Shown: positions 53,653 through 62,669 of the stretch, piece after piece
How the letters are laid out: each line of letters starts with the position of its first letter
Position numbering within the stretch: the first letter of the stretch is position 1
Assembly (NCBI GenBank): GCA_025560025.1
Contig: CP048486.1
Location: 2,050,001 to 2,114,000, forward strand
Length of the DNA: 64,000 nucleotides
Source of the DNA: Agrobacterium tumefaciens
GTDB taxonomy: Bacteria > Pseudomonadota > Alphaproteobacteria > Rhizobiales > Rhizobiaceae
Direction: 5' to 3'
Program-made: the position numbers and the translations under genes
Notes under the pieces: model-generated
Database searches by the model: none
The model's input: the letters and a program-made list of their open reading frames with translations, nothing else
What the model was told of the DNA's origin: nothing

Positions 53653-54204
53653 GTGCCGACTGTAACCAATCTTCCCGCCCTGATCGCTCAAGGCACCCCC
53701 TCCTGGTGCTTTGCCGCCGTCGAGGAAATGGTGCGAGCCTATTACGGGCTTCCCGCAGCCACGCAATATGCGATTGCGCGGCGCAATACCGCCGCACTCG
53801 CAAACGCCGATCCACAGGTCCAGGAGCGCTGGGAGCTGGCGCAGGTTCTGGACCAGTCCACCGGCCTCGATGAAATGGGTGGCGCCAATCAGAACAGCGA
53901 TGTCGTCAAGCTCGTTTCCAGCCAGTGGAACTCTTTCGATCATGAGACGACCGGCGGCCAGTTCGTCGCCGACCTGACGGCCGAAATCGTCAGACGCGAG
54001 ATCGACAACAACCGCGTCTTCGTGATCGGAACGAATATCCATTATTACCTCGTTTATGGATATACGGAGAATGGTAAGGATCTGGAGCTTCACATTCACG
54101 ATCCATGGCCAGCCGGGCGGGGCGGCACGAAAACCCGGATCGGCCTGCAGGAGTTCCTGAGAACGCCTGCCCATACCGCCATCATCTTCGATCACGCCGT
54201 ATAG
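53653..54204 (+). CDS. Small papain-like cysteine peptidase
   Basis: 183 residues. The motif QGTPSWCFAAVEEMVRAYYG places Cys19 six residues after Gln13, the same spacing as the oxyanion Gln and catalytic Cys of papain. His130 (in NIHYYLVYGY) and Asp150 (in HDPWP) complete a plausible triad in the order of C39/C70-like peptidases (AvrRpt2 or papain-like group). Cys19 is the only cysteine. No signal peptide, so it acts in the cytosol or is exported by another route. GTG start with AGGAG seven bases upstream. Probable roles are processing its coiled-coil neighbours or acting as an effector. Confidence 0.82.
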   Translation: MPTVTNLPALIAQGTPSWCFAAVEEMVRAYYGLPAATQYAIARRNTAALANADPQVQERWELAQVLDQSTGLDEMGGANQNSDVVKLVSSQWNSFDHETTGGQFVADLTAEIVRREIDNNRVFVIGTNIHYYLVYGYTENGKDLELHIHDPWPAGRGGTKTRIGLQEFLRTPAHTAIIFDHAV

Positions 54205-54210
54205 CGGCGC

Positions 54211-54229
54211 TGCCGGACAGCTTCCGGCA
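54211..54229 (+). other. Small hairpin after peptidase gene
   Basis: TGCCGGA-cagct-TCCGGCA, a 7-bp perfect stem starting 7 bases after the peptidase stop, without a T run. It may modulate read-through into the next gene. Confidence 0.35.
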
Positions 54230-54320
54230 CGCACACCCATTCATTCAATCCAATCAGGCCAACCGATCCCGCGCTTGTAAGTCCGGGAGCAGGCTGGTCA
54301 TTGCCCAGCAGGAGGCACAA

Positions 54321-54800
54321 ATGCCAATTCTCAGCGATTTCGTGGTCAAGCATCTCCGCCCCTTCAGCGAAGACGGTTACAACACGTTCGGCAACAAGCA
54401 GACCATCGAGTTCCTCTCAAGTCTGAGCCTCGATATGGATGAGATCACCTCCATCTTCACCGCATGGCGCAAGGCGGCCCTGGCTGACCCGAAGACCGAG
54501 AGCAATCTTTTCGCCGAAGCGGCGAATGCCGTTGCCCAGGCACGGTGGGAACATCTTTACGAGACCAGCAAGAGCACCGTCATGTTTCTCGACGATGTTC
54601 AGCTTGAATCCCTCAGCCATCTGACACCCGGCAAGAACCGCAGCTTTTCCTGGACAGCTCCGACGCCGATTGCGATCGCCGTCACCATTTATAAGAAAAG
54701 CACCCGGCACGACATCACTCTCGGCGCCGCCGGCTTCTCGGGCGGCACCGACGATCAGGGCTGGATATCGCATTTCTCCGGATTGCTGCCTCCGAAATAA
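54321..54800 (+). CDS. Unknown 159-residue protein of the coiled-coil gene set
   Basis: No recognised family. The first 100 residues are helical (DFVVKHLRPFSEDG, LDMDEITSIFTAWRKA), and the C-terminal 60 are predicted beta-rich (FSWTAPTPIAIAVTIYKK, then HDITLGAAGFSGG). No cysteine, signal peptide or membrane segment. AGGAGG lies close before the ATG at 54321. Its place directly after the peptidase and before a large hairpin makes it the last gene of the set. It could be a partner, inhibitor or substrate of the peptidase; nothing in the sequence decides. Confidence 0.72.
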   Translation: MPILSDFVVKHLRPFSEDGYNTFGNKQTIEFLSSLSLDMDEITSIFTAWRKAALADPKTESNLFAEAANAVAQARWEHLYETSKSTVMFLDDVQLESLSHLTPGKNRSFSWTAPTPIAIAVTIYKKSTRHDITLGAAGFSGGTDDQGWISHFSGLLPPK

Positions 54801-54809
54801 CCGTTCTTT

Positions 54810-54871
54810 GACCTGACAAGCATCACAGCGCGCCGGGAAGTTAGCTCAGCTTCCCGGCGTTGATGCAGGTC
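54810..54871. terminator. Large hairpin ending the coiled-coil gene set
   Basis: An inner perfect 10-bp stem CGCCGGGAAG (54831-54840) with CTTCCCGGCG (54850-54859) is extended outwards by CATCA/TGATG and GACCTG/CAGGTC pairs. It begins 10 bases after the last stop. A T run is lacking. Confidence 0.55.
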
Positions 54872-54971
54872 ACCCCTTCATATCCCTGTCGTAATAGTGT
54901 CTGATATCGATATCGTTTTAGAGGTCGATATGTGTTGACGAACAGCCGTTGCACGCTCAGGGAGCCCCTTC

Positions 54972-56201
54972 ATGAAGTCGTCAACGGAAGCCATTCAAGG
55001 TGAAGCCCACACCGCGCCAACGGGCACACCTGGCGAGGTTTTCGCGACCTTCCTGAAGCTCGGAGTCACTTCCTTTGGCGGTCCTATCGCCCATCTCGGT
55101 TATTTCCGCGATGAGCTGGTCGTCAGGCGCAAATGGATCGATGAGGCGGGTTACGCCGATCTTGTGGCGCTCTGTCAGTTTCTGCCAGGCCCTGCCTCCA
55201 GCCAGGTGGGGTTTGCGCTTGGGCTGCTGCGGGCAGGGCCGCTCGGCGCGCTGGCCGCCTGGACCGCGTTCACCCTGCCATCCGCCATTCTCCTGCTTCT
55301 CTTCGCCATGGTCGCCGCCTCCATTGAAGGACCGGTCGGCACCGGCCTGTTGCATGGCCTGAAGATCGTTGCCGTTGCCGTGGTAGCACAGGCGGTCTGG
55401 GGCATGGCAAAAAGCCTTGCGCCGGATCGTGAGCGCGCCAGCATTGCGCTGGCCGGCGTCATCTGCGTCGTGTTTCTCGCCGGCGCCTTCGGCCAGATAC
55501 TGGCGCTTGCCGTCGGCGCCATCGCGGGCCTTGCCTTCTGCCGCACGGATGCAACAGGTCAGGCCGCCCATCTCGCATTCCGGGTGCCGAAAAGCATTGG
55601 ATACATCGCGCTCGCCATTTTCGCGCTTCTGCTGGCTTTCCTGCCGGTTATCGCGGCAATGGCCGGATCGCAGGGCCTCTCCCTGTTCGATGCGTTTTAT
55701 CGTGCCGGCGCGCTCGTCTTCGGCGGTGGCCATGTGGTGTTGCCCTTGCTGCAATCGGAAGTCGTCGCAACGGGCTGGGTCACGAAAGATGCATTTATCG
55801 CAGGTTATGGCGCGACCCAGGCTGTTCCCGGCCCGCTCTTCACCTTTGCGGCCTATCTTGGCGCGGTGGTGGGGCCGCAGCCGAACGGCATTGCGGGGGC
55901 AGCCATTGCCCTCATCGCGATCTTCCTGCCCGGCATGCTGCTGCTCGTCGGCGCGCTGCCATTCTGGGAAGATTTTCGCAGGCACCTTCTGGCGCAGGCC
56001 GCCATGCGTGGCGCCAATGCCGCCGTCGTCGGCATTCTCGGCGCAGCGCTTTATGATCCGGTATGGACAAGCGCCATCTTCACCCAGAAGGATTTCGCGC
56101 TTGCGCTCATCGGTTTCATCCTGTTGACGGTGTGGAAAACGCCGCCATGGATCGTGGTTGTCATCTGCGCAATCGGCGGCGTTCTGCTCGCTTTTTTATA
56201 A
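54972..56201 (+). CDS. chrA: Chromate efflux transporter ChrA
   Basis: A 409-residue CHR-family transporter with two homologous halves. Each half carries the signature: FLKLGVTSFGGPIAHLGYF early (GGPIAH) and FYRAGALVFGGGHVVLPLL (FGGGHVVLP) in the second, with FLPGPASSQVG and TQAVPGPLFTFAAY as the matching partner motifs. It expels chromate and perhaps sulphate-like anions across the inner membrane. GGGAG precedes the ATG. No chrB regulator is adjacent. It overlaps the ampR-type gene tail-to-tail by a few bases. Confidence 0.93.
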   Translation: MKSSTEAIQGEAHTAPTGTPGEVFATFLKLGVTSFGGPIAHLGYFRDELVVRRKWIDEAGYADLVALCQFLPGPASSQVGFALGLLRAGPLGALAAWTAFTLPSAILLLLFAMVAASIEGPVGTGLLHGLKIVAVAVVAQAVWGMAKSLAPDRERASIALAGVICVVFLAGAFGQILALAVGAIAGLAFCRTDATGQAAHLAFRVPKSIGYIALAIFALLLAFLPVIAAMAGSQGLSLFDAFYRAGALVFGGGHVVLPLLQSEVVATGWVTKDAFIAGYGATQAVPGPLFTFAAYLGAVVGPQPNGIAGAAIALIAIFLPGMLLLVGALPFWEDFRRHLLAQAAMRGANAAVVGILGAALYDPVWTSAIFTQKDFALALIGFILLTVWKTPPWIVVVICAIGGVLLAFL

Positions 56202-57086
56202 GCCGTCCTGCGTCGGGTCAATATTGGCGAAGATCCAGTCGGAAAAGGCCTGCATGGCCGCCGTCCGCGGTTTTGATTGCAGCCGCGTCAGCCAGTAGCT
56301 GCCGAGTGATATGGTGATGGGAAAGGGCTGCACGATCGCCCCGGATGCCAGGTGCCGCGAAAACATCGAGGGCGGAGCCAGCGCCACCCCCAGCCCCTGC
56401 AGTGCAGCCTCCATCATGCCGAGCGAGGTGTCGAAAACGATCCCGGCGTTCACCTGTGCCACCGGTGCCACGCCAGCTGTCGCAAACCACGTCGCCCATT
56501 CGTCAGACCTGTAGCTGCGCAGCAATGTCGCCTCGACGAGATCGGCGGGAGACTTCAGCGTTTCCGCCAGTTTCGGCGTACACAGAGGTGACAGGGGCGC
56601 TTCGAAAAGCCGGAACGCATCCGTGCCATGCCATGAGCCCTGACCGAAGCGAATGGCAAAATCCAGCCCTTCGGCGGCCATGTCCACCCGGTTGTTGTTG
56701 GTGGAAACCCGCACATCGATGAACGGATGCTGCTTTTGAAACGCCTTCAGGCGGGGCAGCAGCCAGCCCACTGCAAAGGTTCCCACAACTCCCAGAAACA
56801 GCAGCTCGCGCACCTGTCCTGCCTCTATCCTGTCAAGCGTGGTCGCCATCTGGTCAAAGGAACTGGTGACCGTCGGCAGCAGGGCCTCGCCTTCGGCGGT
56901 GATTTTCAAACCTCTTGGAAGCCGCTGGAAAAGCGAAACCCCGAGCCGCTTTTCCAGCCCTTTCACCTGCTGGCTCACCGCCGCCTGCGTCACACACAGT
57001 TCGATGGCCGCGCGGGTGAAGCTGAGGTGCCGGGCTGAGGCCTCAAACGCCCTCAAGCCATTCAGGGGAAGAAATTGCCGAACCAT
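56196..57086 (-). CDS. ampR: LysR-family beta-lactamase regulator AmpR
   Basis: A 296-residue LysR protein very like AmpR/GcvA: PLNGLRAFEASARHLSFTRA with VTQAAVSQQVKGLE in the DNA-binding part, and the AmpR-like effector segments GVVGTFAVGWLLPRL, STNNNRVDMAAEGLDFAIR and LGSYWLTRLQSKP. AmpR senses cell-wall muropeptides and switches the divergent ampC on or off. Its divergent position, 133 bases from ampC, matches the classical arrangement. Confidence 0.93.
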   Translation of the reverse strand: MVRQFLPLNGLRAFEASARHLSFTRAAIELCVTQAAVSQQVKGLEKRLGVSLFQRLPRGLKITAEGEALLPTVTSSFDQMATTLDRIEAGQVRELLFLGVVGTFAVGWLLPRLKAFQKQHPFIDVRVSTNNNRVDMAAEGLDFAIRFGQGSWHGTDAFRLFEAPLSPLCTPKLAETLKSPADLVEATLLRSYRSDEWATWFATAGVAPVAQVNAGIVFDTSLGMMEAALQGLGVALAPPSMFSRHLASGAIVQPFPITISLGSYWLTRLQSKPRTAAMQAFSDWIFANIDPTQDGL

Positions 57087-57219
57087 TCGAGACCTAGATT
57101 TTATTATGCCTGCTGCGAGATATCATGATTTGTTCGTGCAATGTAGGGCGGTTAAACGTCTTTCGCTGGGGGCGGCGCACGCGCCGAAAATCCACCTTAG
57201 GTTTTGGAGAAAGCGAAAG
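57087..57219. promoter_or_regulatory. ampR-ampC divergent control region
   Basis: The 133-base gap is AT-rich next to ampR and contains ATATCATGAT near 57120, part of a possible AmpR site (LysR-type T-N11-A). The exact operator was not resolved. A GGAGA ribosome site for ampC lies at 57206-57210. Confidence 0.5.
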
Positions 57220-58377
57220 ATGAAACTTAATCGCAGACATGTCGCACTGACCGCCTTGCTCTCGGCTGGCCTGTTTACGCAGGCACTCGCTGCTGATGAT
57301 GCCAGGCTGAAGGCGATTGCGGATGCCGCGATCAAGCCGGTCATGGAGAAAAACGGCATTCCGGGTCTGGCCGTCGCCATCAGTGTCGGGGGTGAAAACC
57401 ACATCTTCACCTATGGCGTCATGTCGAAAAGCACGGGCCAGCCGGTGACCCCGCAAACGCTTTTCGAACTCGGCTCCATCAGCAAGACATTCACGGCGGC
57501 ACTCAGCACCTATGCGGAGTTGAATGGCCAGCTGTCGCTCTCCGGCAAGGTGGGTGACTATCTGCCGTCCCTGAAGGGCAAGCCCTTCGGCGATGTCGCC
57601 TTGATGCATCTTGGCACCCACACGGCCGGCGGCTTCCCCATTCAGGTGCCCGAGAATATCAAGACGGAGCAACAGCTGCTGGCCTATCTCAAGGCCTGGA
57701 AGCCGTCCTACAAGGCCGGAACCCATAGAAGTTATGCCAATCCCAGCATTGGAATGCTTGGATATGTCACTGCAAAGGCCATGGGCAAAGGTTTTGACAG
57801 CGCCATGCAGGACACGCTGTTTCCCGCGCTGGGATTGAAGAACACCTTCACGACCGTGCCTAAGGCGAAGATGACCGATTATGCGCAGGGCTATAAGAGA
57901 ACCGGCGAGCCGGCCCGCATGACACCCGCCATTCTTTCTTCAGAGGCTTATGGCGTCAGATCGACAGCCGATGACATGATCCGTTTCGTCAATGCGAATA
58001 TGGGTCTGGAAAAGCTGGACGGAAAAATCCAGCAGGCGATCATCAACACCCATACGGGATATTTCAGCGTCGGCGCCATGACGCAGGATATGATCTGGGA
58101 GCAATATGCGTACCCGGCCGCCCTGAAGACGCTCACTGACGCAAACTCCGGCGCCCTGCTCAAGACGGTGCCTGTCTCCGAAATCTCGCCGCCGATGAAA
58201 CCCCGGCAGGATGTCTTCATCAACAAGACCGGCTCCACCAATGGTTTCGGCGCTTATGTCGCGTTCATACCTGAACAGAAACGGGGCATCGTCATTCTGG
58301 CCAATAAAAACTATCCCAATGAGGAGCGGGTTTCTGCGGCCTATGAGATTTTGACGGCGCTCGACAGGGCAGAATAA
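57220..58377 (+). CDS. ampC: Class C beta-lactamase AmpC
   Basis: 385 residues with a Sec signal peptide (RHVALTALLSAGLFTQALA, cleavage after residue 24). Active-site motifs are in order: SISK with Ser86 as nucleophile and Lys89, YAN at 172-174 and KTG at 336-338, exactly the class C set. It hydrolyses cephalosporins and penicillins in the periplasm. The ATG at 57220 has GGAGA nine bases upstream; an open extension of the frame back into ampR is not real. Expression is presumably inducible through AmpR. Confidence 0.95.
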   Translation: MKLNRRHVALTALLSAGLFTQALAADDARLKAIADAAIKPVMEKNGIPGLAVAISVGGENHIFTYGVMSKSTGQPVTPQTLFELGSISKTFTAALSTYAELNGQLSLSGKVGDYLPSLKGKPFGDVALMHLGTHTAGGFPIQVPENIKTEQQLLAYLKAWKPSYKAGTHRSYANPSIGMLGYVTAKAMGKGFDSAMQDTLFPALGLKNTFTTVPKAKMTDYAQGYKRTGEPARMTPAILSSEAYGVRSTADDMIRFVNANMGLEKLDGKIQQAIINTHTGYFSVGAMTQDMIWEQYAYPAALKTLTDANSGALLKTVPVSEISPPMKPRQDVFINKTGSTNGFGAYVAFIPEQKRGIVILANKNYPNEERVSAAYEILTALDRAE

Positions 58378-58412
58378 GCATCGGGGCAGCATTCCGGGCT
58401 CCATGTCTTCGG

Positions 58413-58435
58413 CGCGGGAGTTGATCTCTCCCGCG
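58413..58435. terminator. Hairpin after ampC
   Basis: CGCGGGAG-ttgatct-CTCCCGCG, a perfect 8-bp stem beginning 36 bases after the ampC stop. No T run. The rest of the gap to 58631 shows nothing I recognise. Confidence 0.4.
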
Positions 58436-58631
58436 TCAAAGCGCCTTTCGGCCGTATTCGACCCGATGACAGCGGCAGGCAATCGCGCTACCGGAGAAAA
58501 GATGTGCCGGCCACCGATTCGATCTCGGTCGACGGGCGCATATCATGGAAAGACAAATCTTTTTTGCCCGGCTGTGTACTGAAACGGAAAAGCCCGTCCA
58601 GCGCGCGCCGGCCGGTTCGTGGGGGACGATG

Positions 58632-59954
58632 ATGAGCGATACGGGTGGCTATTTTCCGCGTTGGCGATTGAAAACCGAGGGGCGCATCATGCCGGATGAG
58701 CGGCTGCCGGCCGGGCAGACCGCGGTGCTCGGGTTGCAGCACGTCGTCGCGATGTTCGGCTCCACGGTTCTTGCGCCACTGATCATGGGCTTCGATCCGA
58801 ATGTTTCCATCCTATTTTCAGGCATCTCGACGCTGATCTTCTTCATCGCCGTGGGCGGCCGGGTGCCGAGCTATCTCGGCTCATCTTTCGCATTTATCGG
58901 TCCCGTGCTTGTGGCGACCGGCGCGGCCGCGGGCGCTGCCAGCCCGAACATCGCGCTTGCACTGGGCGGCATCATTGCTGCCGGCGTGCTTTATGCGCTG
59001 ATCGGCGTCATTGTCATGATCGTCGGCCATAATTGGATCGAGCGGCTGATGCCGCCCGTTCTGACCGGTGCGATCGTTGCCGCGATCGGTCTCGTACTTG
59101 CGCCCATCGCCATAGCCAGCGCCTCCGGCACGGGTCCGGGCAATCCCGATGGCGACCAGCTATCCCGCTGGATTGCGATTTTGACGGTCGCATCCGTCGG
59201 TGCAATTGCGGTTTATGCGCCGGGCATGGCGCGCCGGTTGCCCATCCTCATTGGCGGCGCGATTGCCTATATTGCCTATCTGGTTCTGGCCAATGGCTTC
59301 GACCTCGGCAAACCCGTCGATTTTGCGGGCGTTGCGGCGGCATCCTGGTTCGGACTGCCGACATTCACCGCGCCGGAATTCTCCGCGCCGGCCATTGCCC
59401 TGATCGCGCCGGTCGTTGTCATTCTGGTGGCCGAAAATCTTGGGCATATCAAGGCGATAGGGGCGATGACCGGTCGCAATCTCGACCCCTATCTCGGCCG
59501 CGCCTTCATCGGTGACGGCATCGCAACCATCTTTTCCGGCGCCTTCGGCGGAACGGGGATGACGACTTACGCGGAAAACATGGGTGTCATGGCGATCACG
59601 CGCATTTTTTCGACGCTTGTGTTCATCGTCGCCGCATTCGTCGCCATCATTCTCGGCTTCTCGCCAAAATTCGGCGCGCTCATCCAGACGATACCCGGAC
59701 CCGTCATTGGCGGCCTGTCGGTCGTCGTCTTCGGCCTGATAGCGGCGACCGCCGGGCGCATATGGGTTGAAAACAAGGTCGATTTTTCCGAGCCCCGCAA
59801 CCTCATCACCGTGGGTATCGCGCTGGTACTGGGTGCCGGAAACTTCAAGCTCAATGTCGCCGGCTTCACGCTGGATGGCATCGGCACGGCAACGATCGGC
59901 GCAATCGCCTTTTACCATCTGCTGGGTCTCGCAAGGCCGGCGCAGGACAGGTGA
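58632..59954 (+). CDS. NCS2 family pyrimidine/xanthine permease, UraA/RutG-like
   Basis: A 440-residue nucleobase:proton symporter with about 12-14 membrane segments. Family signature blocks: AVLGLQHVVAMFGSTVLAPL early, SSFAFIGPV, NLGHIKAIGAMTGRN and GGTGMTTYAENMGVMAITRI (cut to TTYAENMGVM). It is closest in appearance to uracil or RutG-type pyrimidine permeases. Two adjacent ATGs (58629 and 58632) follow GGGGG, and the second has better spacing. It converges on the siderophore operon with a 7-base gap. Confidence 0.9.
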   Translation: MSDTGGYFPRWRLKTEGRIMPDERLPAGQTAVLGLQHVVAMFGSTVLAPLIMGFDPNVSILFSGISTLIFFIAVGGRVPSYLGSSFAFIGPVLVATGAAAGAASPNIALALGGIIAAGVLYALIGVIVMIVGHNWIERLMPPVLTGAIVAAIGLVLAPIAIASASGTGPGNPDGDQLSRWIAILTVASVGAIAVYAPGMARRLPILIGGAIAYIAYLVLANGFDLGKPVDFAGVAAASWFGLPTFTAPEFSAPAIALIAPVVVILVAENLGHIKAIGAMTGRNLDPYLGRAFIGDGIATIFSGAFGGTGMTTYAENMGVMAITRIFSTLVFIVAAFVAIILGFSPKFGALIQTIPGPVIGGLSVVVFGLIAATAGRIWVENKVDFSEPRNLITVGIALVLGAGNFKLNVAGFTLDGIGTATIGAIAFYHLLGLARPAQDR

Positions 59955-59961
59955 GGGCAAA

Positions 59962-60702
59962 TCAATCATCTCGCCAGTAGCAGGCGTTGAGATAGCGTTT
60001 CTTGGGCAATCTCGACAGCCTGTCGCGGAATTCCTGCCATTGTGAGAATGGATTGGCGAGCCACAGGAAATAGTCGTCGGTGGATGCGGCCGTTTCCGCG
60101 GCTGCGTCACCAACACGTTCAACGAACTCCGCAGCGGACACGTCCGATCGCGGCAGCCAGCCTATCTGCATGCCGGGGGGCGCGACGATGTCATATTGGC
60201 AGCTTGCCGCGCGGATGAAGACCTGACCGGTCGCGTCCGCGGGCAGGTTTTCGCAGATGCGGGCAATGGCTGGCAGGGCCGTTTCATCCCCGGCCAGGAG
60301 ATAGTGTTTCGCGGGCTTCATTCCCAACCCGCAGGGACCGGACATGCCGCAAACTGAACCGGGGCGGCCGTTGAGTGCGAAGGCACATCCCGGTCCCGCA
60401 TCCTCATGCAGGACAAAATCAATGTCCATCCAGCCGCTGCGGGCGTCCATCGTCCGGATCGTATAATAACGGACATTAAAAGCGTCCTCCGACCCGGATG
60501 TGCCGCCATGGTTTTCGGGAGAGAGGCGGCTGCCTCCGATGGTGTTCTGCCTTGGAAAATAGAGCCTGACATGGAGGTTCTTCAGCGTGTCGAAACGATG
60601 AAGCTCGTTGCCCGTAAAACGCAGGCGCTGCATGCCGGGGGCGATGCGGCGACTGTCGGCCAATGTCAGAATCCGAAAACTCCTGTCCGCAAGAATGCTC
60701 AT
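59962..60702 (-). CDS. Siderophore-interacting protein (ViuB-like ferric reductase)
   Basis: A 246-residue FAD enzyme. FAD motif RYYTIRTMD, NAD(P)H site LLAGDETALPAIARI and C-terminal end ACYWRDD are typical of the SIP/ViuB family, which reduces iron in imported ferri-siderophores and frees it. Cytoplasmic. Its ATG overlaps the upstream permease stop by 4 bases, so it is co-translated. Last gene of the siderophore operon. Confidence 0.92.
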   Translation of the reverse strand: MSILADRSFRILTLADSRRIAPGMQRLRFTGNELHRFDTLKNLHVRLYFPRQNTIGGSRLSPENHGGTSGSEDAFNVRYYTIRTMDARSGWMDIDFVLHEDAGPGCAFALNGRPGSVCGMSGPCGLGMKPAKHYLLAGDETALPAIARICENLPADATGQVFIRAASCQYDIVAPPGMQIGWLPRSDVSAAEFVERVGDAAAETAASTDDYFLWLANPFSQWQEFRDRLSRLPKKRYLNACYWRDD

Positions 60703-62669
60703 GCGCGTTTCCCCATGAGTACAAGAAAAAACGGGCCGCCGACCACCGTTGCAAGGAGGCCGGCGGGTATCTGGAAGGGGAAAATAATGCTGCGCCCCAG
60801 CCAGTCGGCGACGAGAAGGATAAGGCCGCCGATCAGCGCTGCCGCCGGCAATTGGGTGCCAGCGCGCTGAAAGCCCGCAAGACGCGCAATGTGAGGCCCC
60901 ATCAGCCCGGCGAAACTCAAGGGGCCGACGAGAATTGTGGCGCTTGCCGTGAGAATGGCCGAAAGCGAATAGAGAATGTTGCGGCTCGCCACGAGCGGGA
61001 CGCCGGCGTTCCGGGCAATGTCTTCCCCAAGCGGCAGCAGTTCCAGCCAGCGGCGGATGAAGGGCGTCGAGACGAACCCGCAGAAAAGCAGCATCATCGC
61101 AATGATTGCCTCGCCGGGTTCGACCGCATAGGTGGAGCCGGAGAGCCAGGCCAGAAGCTGGCCGAGCCTCGGATCCTGCGATGTCATCAGCACCGCCATG
61201 ACGAAGCCGGAGACGGAACTGAGGGCGATGCCGATCAGCAGCAGCCGGTCGCCAGAAAAACCGGGCTTGCGCGAGAGGGTCAGCATCAGCAGCAGAACTG
61301 TCAGCGAACCGGCAGCCCCTGCGACAATCTGCGCGGCCCGGGTGGGTGCGGCAAGGGTGAGAAGGACGGCAATGACGCCAAGCATTGCCCCGGAAGACAC
61401 GCCCAGCACTTCCGGCGATGCCATGGCGTTGCCGGTTACACGCTGCAGGATCGCGCCCGCGAGCGCCAGCATTGCGCCGCCGCTAAAGGCCGCCAGCGCC
61501 CTTGGCCAGCGCCAGTCGAGAATACCGGGATCGGCAAGCCCCGATAAAAACCAGCCATCCGTGTTTTTTCCAACGAACAGGGCCATGAAGGCGGCCACGC
61601 AGAGAATGGCGACGAGGGTGAGCAAGGCTGGGACGGGCCGGGCAAGGCGCGCCGGTGTCGTCTGGGCGCCCGGCTGTGGCGGAGTGGGCATTTTCAGCCG
61701 CCGGATCAGCGCAAACATCAGGGGCGCCCCGAGAAGCGCGGTGACGGCGGCGGTCGGGAACAATCGGTAGGTAACGGGAAAAAACAGGACGATCTGGTCG
61801 GTCAGGGTCAGCAGCAGCGCGCCAAGTGCTGCCGAACAGCCAAGCTGCGCCGCCATTCGCCTTGCACCGCAGGCACGCGCAAGCGCGGGTGCGGCCAGCC
61901 CGACAAAGCTGATAATACCAACCGAGGCCGTCACCACCGCCGTCAGTGCCGCCGCCGCCACGAGCGTCAGAAGCCGGTAGGCGGCGAGCGACAGGCCGAG
62001 ACTTCTGGCACTCGCATCTTCCAGCGCCATTATTGTCAGGGGCCGAAGCAGCAATGTCACGGCGACGACGAGCACCGCGAGGCGCGGGGCCAGGAATGAC
62101 ACGGCGCTCCAGTCCTGCTGGTCGAGATATCCTGCGCCCCACAAAAAGATGCTGACGAGAAAATCGTGATTGAACAACACCAGAACGGCGCTCGCCGCGC
62201 CGCAATAAAGGCTGACGATCATGCCCGCCAGCGTCACCGTGACGGGCGAGAGGCCGTTGCGCCAGGAAAGCGCCAGGATCGCCAGAAGCGACAGCCCCGC
62301 TCCGGCAAAGGCGACCCATTCCCGTGCGCCCATCCATTGCGGAAACCAGAGCGTGGCAATGGCAAGCAGAAGATAGGAACCGGCTGAAATGCCGAGTGTC
62401 GCCGGCTCGGCGAGAGGGTTGCGCAGGATGTTCTGGAGGATCGCCCCGACAAGCCCGAGTGCGGCTCCGGTCATCAGCGCAACGGCGATCCTCGGCAGCA
62501 ATGTATTGTGAAGCAGTACCTGCGCTGTAACGTCGGGATCGGGAAAAAACAGGGCCGCAAGCGGCGTTCCCTCAGGCATGCGCAGAAACAGGTTGAGGCC
62601 GGTAAGGCCAAGGCAGATGATGGCGAGCGATGCGGTCACGATTGTGGATATGTTTTCCGTCCTGCTCAT
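60699..62669 (-). CDS. fhuB: Ferri-siderophore ABC permease, FhuB-like double unit
   Basis: 656 residues made of two fused FecCD-type permease halves, about 20 membrane segments. The halves show parallel motifs: GAALGLVGAILQNILRNPLAEPATLGIS in the first (core NPLAEPATLGIS) and GAILQRVTGNAMASPEVLGVS in the second (core NAMASPEVLGVS). FhuB has this fused form; other siderophore permeases are two proteins. It imports hydroxamate-type siderophores with FhuD and an FhuC ATPase. It overlaps the FhuD-like gene by 4 bases. The ATPase gene is not in this window. Confidence 0.92.
   Translation of the reverse strand: MSRTENISTIVTASLAIICLGLTGLNLFLRMPEGTPLAALFFPDPDVTAQVLLHNTLLPRIAVALMTGAALGLVGAILQNILRNPLAEPATLGISAGSYLLLAIATLWFPQWMGAREWVAFAGAGLSLLAILALSWRNGLSPVTVTLAGMIVSLYCGAASAVLVLFNHDFLVSIFLWGAGYLDQQDWSAVSFLAPRLAVLVVAVTLLLRPLTIMALEDASARSLGLSLAAYRLLTLVAAAALTAVVTASVGIISFVGLAAPALARACGARRMAAQLGCSAALGALLLTLTDQIVLFFPVTYRLFPTAAVTALLGAPLMFALIRRLKMPTPPQPGAQTTPARLARPVPALLTLVAILCVAAFMALFVGKNTDGWFLSGLADPGILDWRWPRALAAFSGGAMLALAGAILQRVTGNAMASPEVLGVSSGAMLGVIAVLLTLAAPTRAAQIVAGAAGSLTVLLLMLTLSRKPGFSGDRLLLIGIALSSVSGFVMAVLMTSQDPRLGQLLAWLSGSTYAVEPGEAIIAMMLLFCGFVSTPFIRRWLELLPLGEDIARNAGVPLVASRNILYSLSAILTASATILVGPLSFAGLMGPHIARLAGFQRAGTQLPAAALIGGLILLVADWLGRSIIFPFQIPAGLLATVVGGPFFLVLMGKRA

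Noticed and set aside
54904..54915. GATATCGATATC palindrome upstream of chrA
   Set aside because: Short self-complementary AT/CG repeat with no linked chrB-type regulator; not enough to call an operator.
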